From positions 5,270,001 to 5,334,000 of the forward strand of contig JAETXT010000006.1 of NCBI GenBank assembly GCA_019188255.1: a DNA stretch of 64,000 nt. Reading direction: 5' to 3'. Within the stretch, counting starts at the first letter, position 1. Every line of letters begins with the position of its first letter. Source of the stretch: Verticillium longisporum (lineage: Eukaryota; Ascomycota; Sordariomycetes; Glomerellales; Plectosphaerellaceae). Positions 46,699-57,868 of the stretch are shown here, one piece after another. The notes beneath the pieces are model-generated. The model searched no databases. It was not told the origin of the DNA and saw only the letters and a program-made list of their open reading frames with translations. The position numbers were made by a program, and so were the translations under genes.

Positions 46699-46932
46699 CT
46701 ACCCGCTGCTTGGCTTATTCTGCTCAGTGTCGTGCTTGGACTCGGTGCGATTCTCGCACACCATGGCCTTGGAAACGTCGTGCTTGGCGGCCCCACCAGT
46801 CGTGAGTTGGAGGCAGTTGCAGCACTTCCACGACAGCGTGACAACGTCCAAGGGCGTGCAGTTGTGGCACATGGCGTGGTTGCACAGGACTTTGTGGCAT
46901 GTCTTGCCGTTGCAAAGGCTGCGGTTGTTCAT
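46699..46932 (-). CDS. Cys/His-rich miniprotein of unknown function
   Basis: 77-residue frame, ATG at 46932, TAG at 46699-46701. I do not recognise it. The N-terminal half holds eight Cys and three His in a dense pattern: LCNGKTCHKVLCNHAMCHNC, then WKCCNCLQ, a good candidate for one or two bound zinc ions; one further Cys occurs later (VCENR). The C-terminal half is hydrophilic with Lys, Glu and Ser. No signal peptide, so cytosolic or nuclear is more likely than a disulfide-rich secreted effector. Third codon positions are almost all C or G, much more biased than surrounding non-coding DNA and than the other five frames here, which is the main evidence for a real gene. No intron is needed. 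Confidence 0.6.
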   Translation of the reverse strand: MNNRSLCNGKTCHKVLCNHAMCHNCTPLDVVTLSWKCCNCLQLTTGGAAKHDVSKAMVCENRTESKHDTEQNKPSSG

Positions 46933-47561
46933 TTTCTTTTCTGGGGGGTTTTAACCCTACTTTCTGGGGGTTTTCGAGTTGAGTGTGGTCTGACTTGTTT
47001 GATTATGTCTGGTTGACCGGAGTATGATCGAATCTTAGAGATCACCACCCATTTTTAAAGAGGAGTAAAAGATGTGCCAATTCACCGCAACTCCTAGATT
47101 CACCATGCTTGAGACACTGTATCAAGAGTGACTATCTAGCTTCAGGTTGGCATTCGCTTAAGCTTGAGCATGCATTTACACTGCAGAGAGCCCCTAGCAG
47201 TCCTCGTAAAACCAACCACGACCTACCTTATACTTGGTAAATGAATAGGAAGAACCACCTACTTCATTCACTGCTAGGCACGCAATCGTTGCTCGATCCC
47301 GATATTCCATCCGTCAATCAGTCAATCAGTCAACATAAATGAACAGCATCTGGCCCGTGCGCAGACGTCATACCCTCCAAGGCAGCAGCACACTGCCCCT
47401 CTCCTGCCCCTCCTCTGCCCCTACCCCTCCACCCCTCCACCCTCCCTCACTGCCGTCAACCCAACTCTATCCGGCTACCGTACCACCGGACATACCCCCC
47501 GTGTCTCGCCAAGTCTCCCAACATCTCACTCCTCAGATCTGCTCGAGAGATCACTCTCATC
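46933..47561. other. divergent promoter region
   Basis: Between the miniprotein and the repeat-tailed protein. Includes three copies of CAGTCAAT near 47311-47332 and a CCCCT/CACC-rich leader. No gene seen. Confidence 0.4.
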
Positions 47562-49755
47562 ATGTCGTCACGCGGGGTTCCCGAGGTTCTCATGAAGAAG
47601 GTCGACGAGTACGTCGACTCGCTCGCTCCCCAGATCGAACCCCGCATCACGGCCGAGCTCGAGACATTCCAGCAAAAGACCATCGACAGCCTCGAGACCC
47701 AAGTCGTCGACGCCTTCCGCTCCCTCTTCAACACGGACAAGAACAGCTCCGGTGACGCCTCGAAGGGGTTCAGCCTCAACAACTCGGCGCCCGATGCCTA
47801 CGGCGGCCAGTCGCTGCCCTTTGCCGATGAGATTGCCAGCCTGACGCGCGGGTTTAGCAAGATTACCGATGAGGCGAGCGATGATCTCCGTGACATTTTC
47901 AACCTTACCGAAGGCGGCGGCGGCGGCGGCGGCGGCGGCGACACCCGTTCGCGTGGTGGCCCCGGCGGCAACAGCTCCTCGTCTGGCGCCAGGGGCTTCC
48001 TCTCCGCAGCCTTTGACATAGTCCAGGACCAGCTCGACAACAACAACAAAGGCTCCTCCGGTGGCCAGGGATTCAAGCTTGACGGCCTCCTCGGCGTCCT
48101 CAGCGACACGGTCAAGGACGCCTCGCGCAACCCGGAAGAGAAGGCCCGCCTCATCAGCCCCGAGATCAAGGAGAAGGTCGGCCTCAAGCTGCGGGAGCAG
48201 CACGCGCCCATCGCCGCCCAGTTCACGCGCCTCGCGCTCGAGCACATCAAGACCTGGCTGCGCGGCAACACGAGCACGCGCGACCTCGGCGACGGCGTCA
48301 AGGGCGAGATTGAAGACCAGGTCAAGGACCTCGTCAAGGGCCTCGGCGGCCTCTTTGGCAGCAAGAAGCCGTCCCACGAGGGCAGCGGTGGCGGCGCCGC
48401 GCGGGGTTCGGCGACCAGACGCGCGACGCCGGCGACGCCGACGGGTCCGGCAGCGGCTTCTCCAAGGTCATCAGCGACAAGCTGAGCACCGGCCTCGCCA
48501 AGGTGCACCGCAACGTGCGTCTCGAGTCCCGCAAGATCCTCGGCGCCATCGAGAAGCAGCTGTTCGAGCTGCTGCCCGACGCCTTCCAGCGCCCGCTCGA
48601 GAAGATCCTCGGCGGCAACCCCTTTGATGCGCAGCTCGACCGCGACGCCGGCGCCGGCGGCGCTGGCGGCCAGCAGCGGGACCGCGGCTTCGGCGACGAC
48701 ATCAAGACGAAGCTGCTCGACAAGATCCGCGGCCTCGTGCGCAAGGTCCAGGAGACGCTGCGCGAGAGCATCCTCGGCGTCGTCAACGGCGGCCACCGCA
48801 AGTTTGAGAAGGAGAGCTGGGTCTTTGTGCAGCAAATGGTCGAGCAAAAGGTGCAGAAGTACCTGCCCAAGGTCAAGATCTCCGTGCCGGACGATATTGG
48901 CGACGAGGGCGCGGGCGTCGGTGCCCGGCGTCGGGAACCCAGCATGTCGGCGGTGTTCAGCCCGGCCAGTCTGCGCCGGGTGGCTACGTGCCGCCGCCGC
49001 CGCCGCCGGTGCAGAGCCATGACGGTGCAGGGCAGACGCATGGCCAGCAGGGGTACAACCCGCCATCTCAGCACAATCCGCCATCGCAGTACAACCCGCC
49101 ATCGCAGTACAACCCGCCATCGCAGTACAACCCGCCGTCGCAGTACCAGCCGGGAAACTCTGCACCGAGCGGGTATGCCGAGCTTGACGGAGGAAGCCAA
49201 CCGCACAGCCAGTCGAGTTACAAGCCGCCTTCGCCATATCAGCCTGGTAACTCCGGTCACGGAGGCTACGCTCCGCCACCACAGGAATTGGATGGCGGAG
49301 GGTCGACGTACGGCCAGCAGGGGCACAACTCCTCCTCGCAGTATCGGCCGCCGCAGGATGACCGGCCCGGCCAACACCAGGACCAAGGCTACCGCCCGCA
49401 GCAGCACGATTACCGACCGCAGCAGGATCAGGAATACCGCCCGCAGCAGCAGTACCAGGCGTATCGACCGCAGGAGCAGCCTCACGGCGAGAATCGCCCC
49501 AACGACTACCCGCCCCCACCCTCGCAGTATCCGTCTGGTCAGTCCCAGGGCTACCATGGTGCCCAGGACTACCAGCAGAACCAAGACTACCGCCAAGATC
49601 AAGGGGGCCGTCAGGAGCAGGGTTACAGGCGCGAGGGTGACTATCGACGAAATGATGATTACAGACGCGATGATGACTATAGGCGGGACGACGGCCGGCC
49701 GCAGGGCCAGGGGTACCAGCAAGATGGACGGTACGACCAGAACCCTCGGTATTGA
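47562..49755 (+). CDS. protein with helical N-terminal region and Gln/Tyr/Pro repeat tail (two frameshifts)
   Basis: Single exon, 731 residues after two one-base corrections. No recognised catalytic domain. Seen: helical N-terminal region (VPEVLMKKVDEYVDSLAP), a run of nine Gly from GGC repeats (about 47913-47940), a helical middle (SPEIKEKVGLKLREQHAPIA; HRNVRLESRKILGAIEKQLF; ETLRESILGVVNGGHRKFEK), then a disordered tail of about 250 residues. The tail has NPPSQY repeated from an 18-bp unit (about 49064-49145) and then YRPQQ and DYRRDD motifs. The frame breaks at a G run near 48403-48406 (one G missing: AARG|FGDQTRDAG) and again near 48930-48942. Both restorations give 732 codons. The tail resembles low-complexity, condensate-prone or cell-surface proteins; role unknown. 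Confidence 0.75.
49064..49145 (+). repeat. 18-bp coding repeats (NPPSQY)
   Basis: Four to five near-identical copies of an 18-bp unit (CAGTACAACCCGCCATCG) in the preceding gene, in frame. Confidence 0.9.
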
Positions 49756-50254
49756 TGGAGGGCATTTGTTCTGAATCTGTAAATTGCATCTGAAGCATGT
49801 GGATCATAGAGGAATTTGGCAAAAATCTCAGTACAGAACCTGCAAGATGAACCAATTCGCACCAGCATAGTGGTATGAACCCGAGTGTCGAGATATCAGT
49901 TTTAGCATACAATACGTCTCACGAACACTAGACTTGATCAACATGGAAAGCTAAAGCTTGAAAATCCAGCCTCCGCAAGAAGACATGGTCTTGAGGATAA
50001 TCTACTCGGAGCTGTGTCCTCCCATCTGCTGCTCATTGCATCGTCGCCATGAAGTTCGAGGCATGGCCGACGAGGGCGGCTATTTGCCATCATGCAATTG
50101 GCCGCAAATGGCCTTTGCCCACCCCCACTCACTATGCTACATGTTTCCCCCTCGTGTACCTTCTCTTTCAACGACCCCTTCTTCTCATTCACTTTCATGA
50201 GCGCGGCCTTGTCCCGATAGCTGCCCAATACATGACGAATTGCAGCCATCCAAA
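49756..50254. other. intergenic
   Basis: 3' region of the repeat-tailed gene and promoter of the next. No gene seen. Confidence 0.4.
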
Positions 50255-51254
50255 ATGAGCGTCGCAAACGAGACTCCTATTACAGAAGCGGTCGCCAACG
50301 ACAAGATAGAAAGTGAAAAAGTCGAGGCCGCTCAGAGCGAGGCAGTCCATGCTACTACTTCTCTCGACCGTACCCCCACAGCAACAGCCTGGTTGCACAA
50401 CGGCACCAGCGCGGCATCAATCAGCAGCGCCGGTGACGGCGATGCTTTGGATCTTCTCCAGGAGCATCTCCCCGGCATCAGATACCACGAAGGACGGGAA
50501 AGCACGATCGAGGATGTGCGAGACGTGATCACACTGCTCAACGAAGCCGCGATACCGGCGTGCGTCATCGGCGTCAACGCTCTCCGGTATTTCGGAGCCG
50601 GACGAGTCACGGCGGTAAGCGTTCGACCCATACACGTCTCCATGTCCGATGGGTTGACCAGCGCGCCGCCAGGAGTGGGACATTTGCGTCCCGGACGAGA
50701 GCCTCGATGACGCGGCGGGCATCTTCTCGGCACACGAGGCCTACAAGCGCGCCCGGCCGCCGCCCATGGTGCCGTACTCGCTCCGCCACCTCCACCCCGC
50801 CTTTCAGCTGCGGGCCGCCGAGCTGTTCTTCATCCTGACGCCGTCGTCGCGCTGCTGCGTCGACCCCAGGCCCGAGCACTGCGAACGCAGCAACAAGGGC
50901 ATTCCCTACCCGCAGATGGCGCAGTTCGCGCGCTCACTCTTGATCATGCAGGCTGGCGCCGATCTAGAGGACTTTGTCGACGGCATGGACTTGGACGTGC
51001 CGTGGGCTGAGGCCAATATGGACTTTGCCGATCTGCAGCAACAGGCGCGTGCCTTCTGTCGCGCGCAGAATCCTGTTCTGGAAGAGAAGGGCCTGGGACA
51101 GTTCAACGAAACCTTGGATCGCCGGGGACTTTGGGAGAGCATTGTTCGTACCAAGGAGAAGCGCATCGACGACACCAAGGAGGGGCGGTACAAAACCCGT
51201 TGGCGTCGCATCAAGAACGATGTGGATCCACGCACTCGCGACAGGGAGATGTAG
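50255..51254 (+). CDS. nucleotidyltransferase-like protein
   Basis: Predicted member of the fungal nucleotidyltransferase-fold group. Exons 50255-50614 and 50673-51254 (donor GTAAGC, acceptor GCCAG) give 313 residues. Seen: a variable Ala/Glu/Thr-rich N-terminus of about 75 residues; VRDVITLLNEAAIPACVIG, then NALRYFGAGRVTAEWDICVP, which spans the splice site and places an Asp two residues beyond Glu after the GAGR turn, as in Pol-beta-like folds with a weak active site; then LRHLHPAFQLRAAELFFI; then a helical end (AQFARSLLIMQ, LEDFVDGMD). The frame opens upstream only with TTG, so the ATG at 50255 is used. A second gene of related type follows 0.6 kb downstream on the same strand. Enzyme activity is uncertain. 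Confidence 0.7.
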
Positions 51255-51828
51255 CAGGGATGAGGGGGAATTTCTAAGCGCCAACGCCTGATGCTTGCCA
51301 GTCAACCAGACAGTACAACCAGACAATGGAGTTGGATCCCCGCTGGTTGGATTGATGTCATGTTGGAGTGGCAGTTGGTGGTCTGATTGAACCACTCGGC
51401 AAGTCGTGCCAGGTCATGGCTAGGCGCCTGCTACCGCCAACACTGGCGCTTTGGCTCATGTAATGATTGGCCTGGTAGATGTTGTTGGCCTGATGGTGAG
51501 CCAACACGTCGCGCAGATGATCTTTCACTGTGTGAAAGGATTTAGCTTGTCTCAGGCTTTTTTCAAAAGTTGAAAAATACAAATGGCGAAGCTGCTATGT
51601 GCTCTGCTGAGACGGCATGTTGGACCGAACGACCCCATCATGAGGCCACACGACACCACACGGCCAGCGGCCGGAATATGATCATCGCTTGGTGCGACAG
51701 AAGCATAAGAGCACGCTCGTCCTCTTGCTTCTCTCGAATCGTCCACGTTGAGGCGGAGATGCCTGGACATCATTCAACGGGCACTCACAGCTCAAAGATC
51801 ACCTAGAACCTATCTCCGGTTTCCCAAT
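51255..51828. other. spacer between two nucleotidyltransferase-like genes
   Basis: No coding signal recognised. Confidence 0.4.
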
Positions 51829-52805
51829 ATGCCTAATTATACCGAGGACGACCTTGAACATCTCGAAGAGTCGGCAGAGATGGCGAGGCCGGGCCACCAA
51901 GCGCAGGCGCTGGCCTTGGTCGCTGGGTGTTTTAGAGCGCAACGCTATTGCCTATGGGGTAATGGGTGGCATGAATTTTTACCTCCGCGGCTCAGGCCGC
52001 ACAACAGGCGATGTCGATATTGCCGTAGACAACCCACCACGTATGGAGGCCCTGTTGAGAATATTCAACAGCCATAGAAGGTTGGTTCTATGATTCATGT
52101 CCCGACAGCATCCACCCTCCCTTACAACCCTCCCCCTCCCTCTCGTTGAACGTTGAGGGTATACCCCCGTGATGACGATCATCAGCCAGAGGCTTGCCTT
52201 AAGGTGGATCTCGGCATGCTCATGGACGCCATCCGCGAGTCCATGCCAGCGGTTTGCGCCAAGATTGGCGATGAGATGGACGGAGACTCCAGCGAGTCGC
52301 GGCCGACGACGAGCAGAGCATCAGATGAAAGAGATACCTGTTGCTAATGGAAAGCAGTGTATACCGGCCCACCAACAGGATGCAATGGGTATCTGGAGTG
52401 GCGCGGATCTTTGTCGATATTCGAGGCCAGCTTGTACAGCTTGATCTGAAGCCCAAGGGTTCAGAAGGCCATCTGATCCCCCGCGACATTGCAAGTTCTG
52501 TCGAGCGAATGTCCTTCACGGTTACTCAGATTTCGTTTCAGTGCGATATGCTGGCGATTGGCCCCCTGGTAGCGGCCAAACTCAAATCGCACTACAACCG
52601 CGAGACGCGAGCTGATTATCAGGACTTGGTCTTCATTGTCAGTTCGTCAAGATACGCTCCCCAGGTCAGGCAAGCTTCGGGCAACTTTAGGCCGGAATGG
52701 ACGGAGTTCTTCCTGGAGACGGCACTTCAGAACGATGCACATTTGGAACGATCTATTCGATGGGCCTTCAACATGCCCCGCTCTCGATCTAACTCTGGTC
52801 GGTGA
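51829..52805 (+). CDS. second nucleotidyltransferase-fold protein, exon structure uncertain, probable frameshift
   Basis: Proposed exons 51829-52080 and 52358-52805. Seen: MPNYTEDDLEHLEESAEMA at the start; then, after removal of one base near 51925-51933, LERNAIAYGVMGGMNFYLRG followed by SGRTTGDVDIAVDN, a classic Pol-beta-type GG...DxD active-site pattern. The second exon has VYRPTNRMQWVSGVARIFVD, QLVQLDLKPKG (third acidic residue candidate) and LVAAKLKSHYNRETRADYQD, where the last part resembles substrate-recognition regions of bacterial AbiEii/toxin-antitoxin-type nucleotidyltransferases only in general layout. The 277-nt intron is long for this window and contains an open frame, so an extra exon is possible. 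With the single base removed the sum is 233 codons. Could also be a young pseudogene. Confidence 0.6.
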
Positions 52806-53673
52806 GGCGTCTACTTCGAAATTGGTGTTCGGATATTCCAAGGTGTGGAAGACTTGGAGTCATTTGGTTTGACCTGGAAATTCTCTACGCTGGGCTAAGG
52901 TGTGGGCCCGGTGTATGGAGAGTTAGGTATGTATGCAGCTCGTACTTGTCTTTTCGAATCCCAAGTACGTTTCCATCACTGTAAGATCGGGTACAAAGAC
53001 TATAGTCTTGGCTGAAACCAGAAAGGAGTGTGGCCAACTGTCAGAGAAGTCTCACGACAAGCGAAGATGCCATGTTCTTGGCAAGACGGAATTTGATTCT
53101 GGAGAAACATGATATTCTGCCTGCCAGCCCTTGCCGCCCAGTTCTGGTACCGAAAAGTGTAGTCGAGCTGTGAGGTAACGACTGTTGATCTCTTCGGGTC
53201 TCTGGACAGTTAGAAAAAGCGGTATCCTCTTGATCGTGTGGCTCGTTAAATTTCCCACGGCTCATTTCCTCGTCATCCTCAGTCCTTCTTCGGTCACCCT
53301 ACAATCAAATTGCAGCCTGTCTCCCGCCGGCCTTTCGCTCCCCTAGGTCTACAGGTCCAGGCATTCCTGTAGAGCCCATCTTCCTTTCGTCAATGCTTAA
53401 GATGCGATACTCAACGATGAATTCAAGAACGTTGAAGACATGTTGGGAATATAGTTCACGGGCGTTGTGCTTCCGTGTTGGTGCCAAGATTACCTTGAAA
53501 TCGATCTTACCCATCGACATATAACACACAAATGCCACCCTGCGGAGAATGCTTGTCTCGAATTGTTGCATTGTAAGAAATTAACGAGACGTCTTGTCTC
53601 TATGTCTAGGTAGTTCGCTGAAAACGTTGAAATGGAAAGAGCCTCCAACACCAAATTTTGAAATAATCAGACA
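52806..53673. other. intergenic
   Basis: A minus-strand frame of 88 codons (53571-53305) starts with ATG but has mixed codon usage and no recognisable feature, so it is not called. Otherwise empty. Confidence 0.4.
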
Positions 53674-54974
53674 TCATACCCTCCCCGCAACAGCCTTATC
53701 GGACACTTCGATTCCATGCGCCATGGACTCATAGCTGCTCATCGAACCTCCACCGCCTCGGCTGAACGAGGGCTCGTCGTGCCCCCCGCTGGCGCTTGTT
53801 GTTCTTTGTATGTACGAGCTGGTCGGCGACTGGTCGATCAGGGTATCCGTATCGTTGTGGCTAAAGGGCTTGTCGCCCGGCCCCGGCTTCTTCATTGTGT
53901 GCATTTCAACTGTGGTTGTGACGGTAGCCCACGGCCTGTTCTTGCCGTCCTTGGGTTCATCCAGAGGAGGAGGGTGCTGGGACTTGAGGGTCGTGTCCGC
54001 GCCGCGGGTGCCGTGCGTGCCTTGAGAGCGCGAGAAGGCTTCATCCGAGGCCGGGTTGTTATCCTGCTTGCGGGCGATCTTGGCGATGAGGTCGGCCATG
54101 GACATTTCGATCTTGAGCTTGACGATGTAGGCGAGAGGGTGGAACTGCATGTACCTGGGGGAAATCATCGTCAGCAGCTGAACTTGTGTGATAATGCGCT
54201 ATGGCTTCAAGCAACTTACACAAAGGTGTTGTTCAGGCTCATCATGGCGATGATGAGGACATCCATGCTCAGAGAGAAGATGATAATGAACATGTTGAAC
54301 CTGACCAAGTTGGAGTACTTGCGGAGACCCAGCTGAACAAGGTTTTGTTGCACGATGCGAACGAAGTAGAAATTGAGACAGGCATCAACCAGCAGGTAGA
54401 TAACCTTCTCGCAGCGATCCCAGACAAGGTTCACATGGATATATGTTTCGGAGATCTGCAACCTTGCCGGGACCCAGATGCAGTAAACGGAAATATTGAT
54501 CGCCGTAATGAGAAAGGCAACGCCGTACTTGAGGCGCCAGACATGGCTCTTGTCGTGAAGTAGAATGGCGCATCTGTTGATAATGATCTGAAGCAGGAAC
54601 TGAACTTGTAAAGCCCATAAAGTCACTATAGCTGCTGTTAGTTCTGAAGAAAAGAATCGAGTGCAGGAAGTGGGCCTGAACTGACAGATGCAGAAGTAAA
54701 ATGCAAAGCTAGGGGGGATGAGCCCCAAGAGGTACATGAAGCAGATGATACCAAAGCCAAGACAAACCAGGATTTCTCCCCAGATCATCCAGACGTAGGC
54801 ATTTCTGAAGATGGACCTCCGTCGACGCTTGTAGATGGCCCTTGTTTGCTGAATGGCCGACCATGTCGTCAACCAGCCGATACCGAGTGTAAAGCCCCAG
54901 GCCAGCGAGGCAATGATCATATCATACTCTGTCACCTCCTCGAGGACAAAGCGGTCGGGTAGAAGCGTCAGCAT
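53674..54974 (-). CDS. seven-helix integral membrane protein (fungal family, function unknown)
   Basis: 391 residues from exons 54974-54686, 54625-54220 and 54154-53674. Seen: short N-terminus MLTLLPDRFVLEEVTEYD; hydrophobic segments around MIIASLAWGFTLGIGWLTTW, WMIWGEILVCLGFGIICFMY, SFAFYFCILTLWALQVQFLL, VAFLITAINISVYCIWV, VIYLLVDACLNFYFVRIV and FNMFIIIFSLSMDVLIIAM; a soluble tail of about 150 residues rich in Ser/Thr/Lys with a Gly run (SRGGGGSMSS). The layout is receptor-like, but I see no conserved GPCR motif. Intron 1 (54685-54626) is 60 nt, a multiple of three with no stop. The frame extends upstream to 55094; start at 54974 is preferred because a CTTTGCAG acceptor-like sequence lies just before it, so a further 5' exon is possible. 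Confidence 0.75.
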
Positions 54975-57868
54975 TTTAGCGGCTGCAAAGAAACCAACGG
55001 CCTTGGAACCGGTTAACTTCGAAGGTGCGAGAGCAACCGTCCGTGTTCTCAAGCGCAGGTGCACAGCAGCGTTAAATGTAATGGGTTCATCCAAATGGAC
55101 AACCCCTCGTGTCTCCTCTCATACATTAGGAGGCGTCTTCGAGAGGAGAAAAAAGGGGCCGTAATCTGTATTAGTGCCTGCAAGCGTGTTCGGTGCCTGC
55201 CAAGAACAGTTCTAGCAGTGGTCACTCTACGGCTTGACGGCGACGCTTGTGCGTGTGGTTTGGTGTCGCGGCACGTTTGGCGTCCGTCTGAAGGTGCGCC
55301 AGCAGGATGACGTTCCGAGTCAGGGCACAACCACGTTTGATCGGCTGCGGCTGGTCAACGGCCCTTGAACCTGGACGGGGAAACGGGGCGGTGCGGCGAT
55401 CGATTTTCGTTGCAGACCGCGCCAAGAACGGGGTATCCTTGCTATGTCATGGTGAAGAGCTTGGAGCTGAGACGCCGGCTGGGCCTCTAGTCTCTCGGCG
55501 CCTGCTCGCCAAATAATGCCTGCCTCATGATGACTCGCTGCAACTCGCTTTAGGATGAACCAAGCCCTCCGAACAGGCTTCAATACTCTGTGGTCATTCC
55601 GTAGGTCTAGCCCTGGCCTATGGAGGATAGCACAGAATCCAGATAGACCAAGGCATGAGCCTGCATCATGGCAGGTGGCGGGCAGCTTCGGGGTTGGCTG
55701 TGTTCCGATGGGAGCGCCAACTCTATGTTCTCTCATCTGTTGTTTTCTGATACACCAGACTGAGCTTGCATTCGAGTAATCTAAGGCCCTCCCTCCCCCT
55801 CCACCACTCAGCGGCCGTGTCACTTAGAGGCGGCAGCTCGGTGGGTTCTCCAACTTCCGGGTGTCCGCTCTCAAACATTTTCGCAGAACGACTTCCGTCG
55901 TAGAACGGACGCTTGTGAATTACCGAGGTGGGTGTTCGTGCGAGGAGCGTTGGGCACAGACTGGACGTTTAAGGGTCCTCCGGCCCAACAATGGAGCTTG
56001 CACACGCTTGAGGTTATTCCAGGAAACTGGAACACGGAGAACGCTTGAAAGGCAACCAAGCACGCGCGGACGTTTGCTGAAGGATTGGGAAGCGCTTGTT
56101 TTCCGCAACTAGTAGTGCCCATCTCGCAGTCTAGCATCTTACTATCGAGGTAGTGGGCGGCCTAGAAGGCAGCTAGGAAACCCTGGTGGGATTTGTAGAT
56201 CAGGCCAAGTTTTTCTCCCCTTTACGAGCCGCAGATCGCGCTAGGGTCGCCCAAACGCACGGTCCGGAAATCAGTCTGGGACGTGATCAGTGTCAATGTC
56301 GACATTTCTTCGCCAATGCCTCCATGTCAACGCATGGATATCCTAGGAGCAGTTAAGATCACCCTGTACACTGGGCTGCGGGGGACCTGGTGGACGGGTA
56401 GCGAGGGCGCTCGGTCTGGAGACCTTCAGGCACCGACCCGAGAGACACCTCTGTTACTCCTTTCGATGATCTGGATGCCTAAGAGGCTCTATGTGTGTGC
56501 CCTTGTTCCTGTGGCGCAGATAGTGCTATGATCGGCTCACTGGTGGCCGGCTGGTTGCCGGCCAGAGGTGAGCGCCACAGAAATTCAACCGTTCGGTTGA
56601 TCAGGCTCGGTGCTACAGCTGTGAACTGGGTGAGAATTTGAACCTGTGTTTCCACCACCACGGAGAGCTTCGCGTCCGTAGACGCTACTCTTTCTGGAAA
56701 GCCTCACCCCAAACTATGTAGCCTCCTGAAGACAAGATTTGCCAGCGCAAAGTCAGAGCGCATTTGGCCCCTGTACGCGTGGCGGCCCTTTTATCCCCAC
56801 AATAGCGTTGACTCGCGTGGTTCATCTGGGTCCAGGTCTAGGTCCCAACTATCTGGTATGGCGGATGTTTACTGCTCCTGGTCTTCGCTTTCATTCTCCA
56901 ATGAAAGGCCAACTTTGCCCTCCTTTCTCCACGTTGGAGGGAATTGGTGCTAGAAACAGTACCTAATAGCTATTGAGCCAGAAGTTCCGGCAGATCTGGC
57001 TTGGTCTCCCAAGAGAGTGACACACTTATGCTGACGCCAATGGCTTGCCGGAGGCTAGAGGAAGCCAAAATACGCACAGTCATGAGGAATTTCGTATGTG
57101 CTACATGGAAAGTTCCGAATACTCCTACAAAGCCGAGTCTATGAGGTGCGACACTTCCCGTTTGCCCCTGAGAACTCTTCAAACAAACAGCAAAGGTGGA
57201 TGAATCTCGAAGGGCCATTTTCACGTGGGCTTTGGACCCGTTCCGTCGGGTGTGAAGCGGGGACAAGTGGCCAGAGACGGGTCCGAGCTAGATTCATTTG
57301 GCAACCATCCGCGGTCCTCCCACACACCATTAAGTCGCAAATGAGATCTAGCCGTCCTACGGAGTCTCGGCTTTAGTTACTACGGAGACTGCCGGCGCTT
57401 GTGTTCTCGCCACAACTGTGGCGGATGATTGTCCCTATTCAGGCTCTCCGTTCGGGCACGAATGCCAAGAATGGTCCTCATGGGTGAGAATATACCCACA
57501 TGAAGAAGCTTACAGTATGGGAATCTCACAATTTCGATCTTGCGGGAATCCACTCAACTCTTCGCGGAGACAACATCATATCACGTTTCACAGCAATTTC
57601 AATGGATCGAGATGGGGAGATTCGGAGGTTATTTTCTGCGTACTGCTGACAATCTGGGGTGCGCGATGACTGGCAGCTGACGACAAAAGAAAGGAAGATT
57701 CTGCACAGCCAATAATGATTACTCGTCCTGTCCAGGGGCATTTTTAGCCTCGAGGTCACCCAGGGTCCACAAGCTGATCGCAGCTGGGTTGTAGATCGGT
57801 TCCCGCCCGACCTCAGGCTCATCGCTCTAAGCATGATGGCCTGAAAGACTCGTTGACGGTCCAGCCGC
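54975..57868. other. gene-poor stretch
   Basis: 2.9 kb with short frames only. Base composition is mixed and there is no sign of an AT-rich RIP block. I see no recognised gene, repeat pair or RNA. Confidence 0.4.

Noticed and set aside
47798..49912. 704-codon and 462-codon minus-strand open frames
   Set aside because: Antisense of the repeat-tailed gene; repeats make long open frames in all readings. No recognisable domain.
53305..53571. 88-codon minus-strand frame starting with ATG
   Set aside because: Mixed codon use, no domain, no splice-linked partner; cannot be told from chance.
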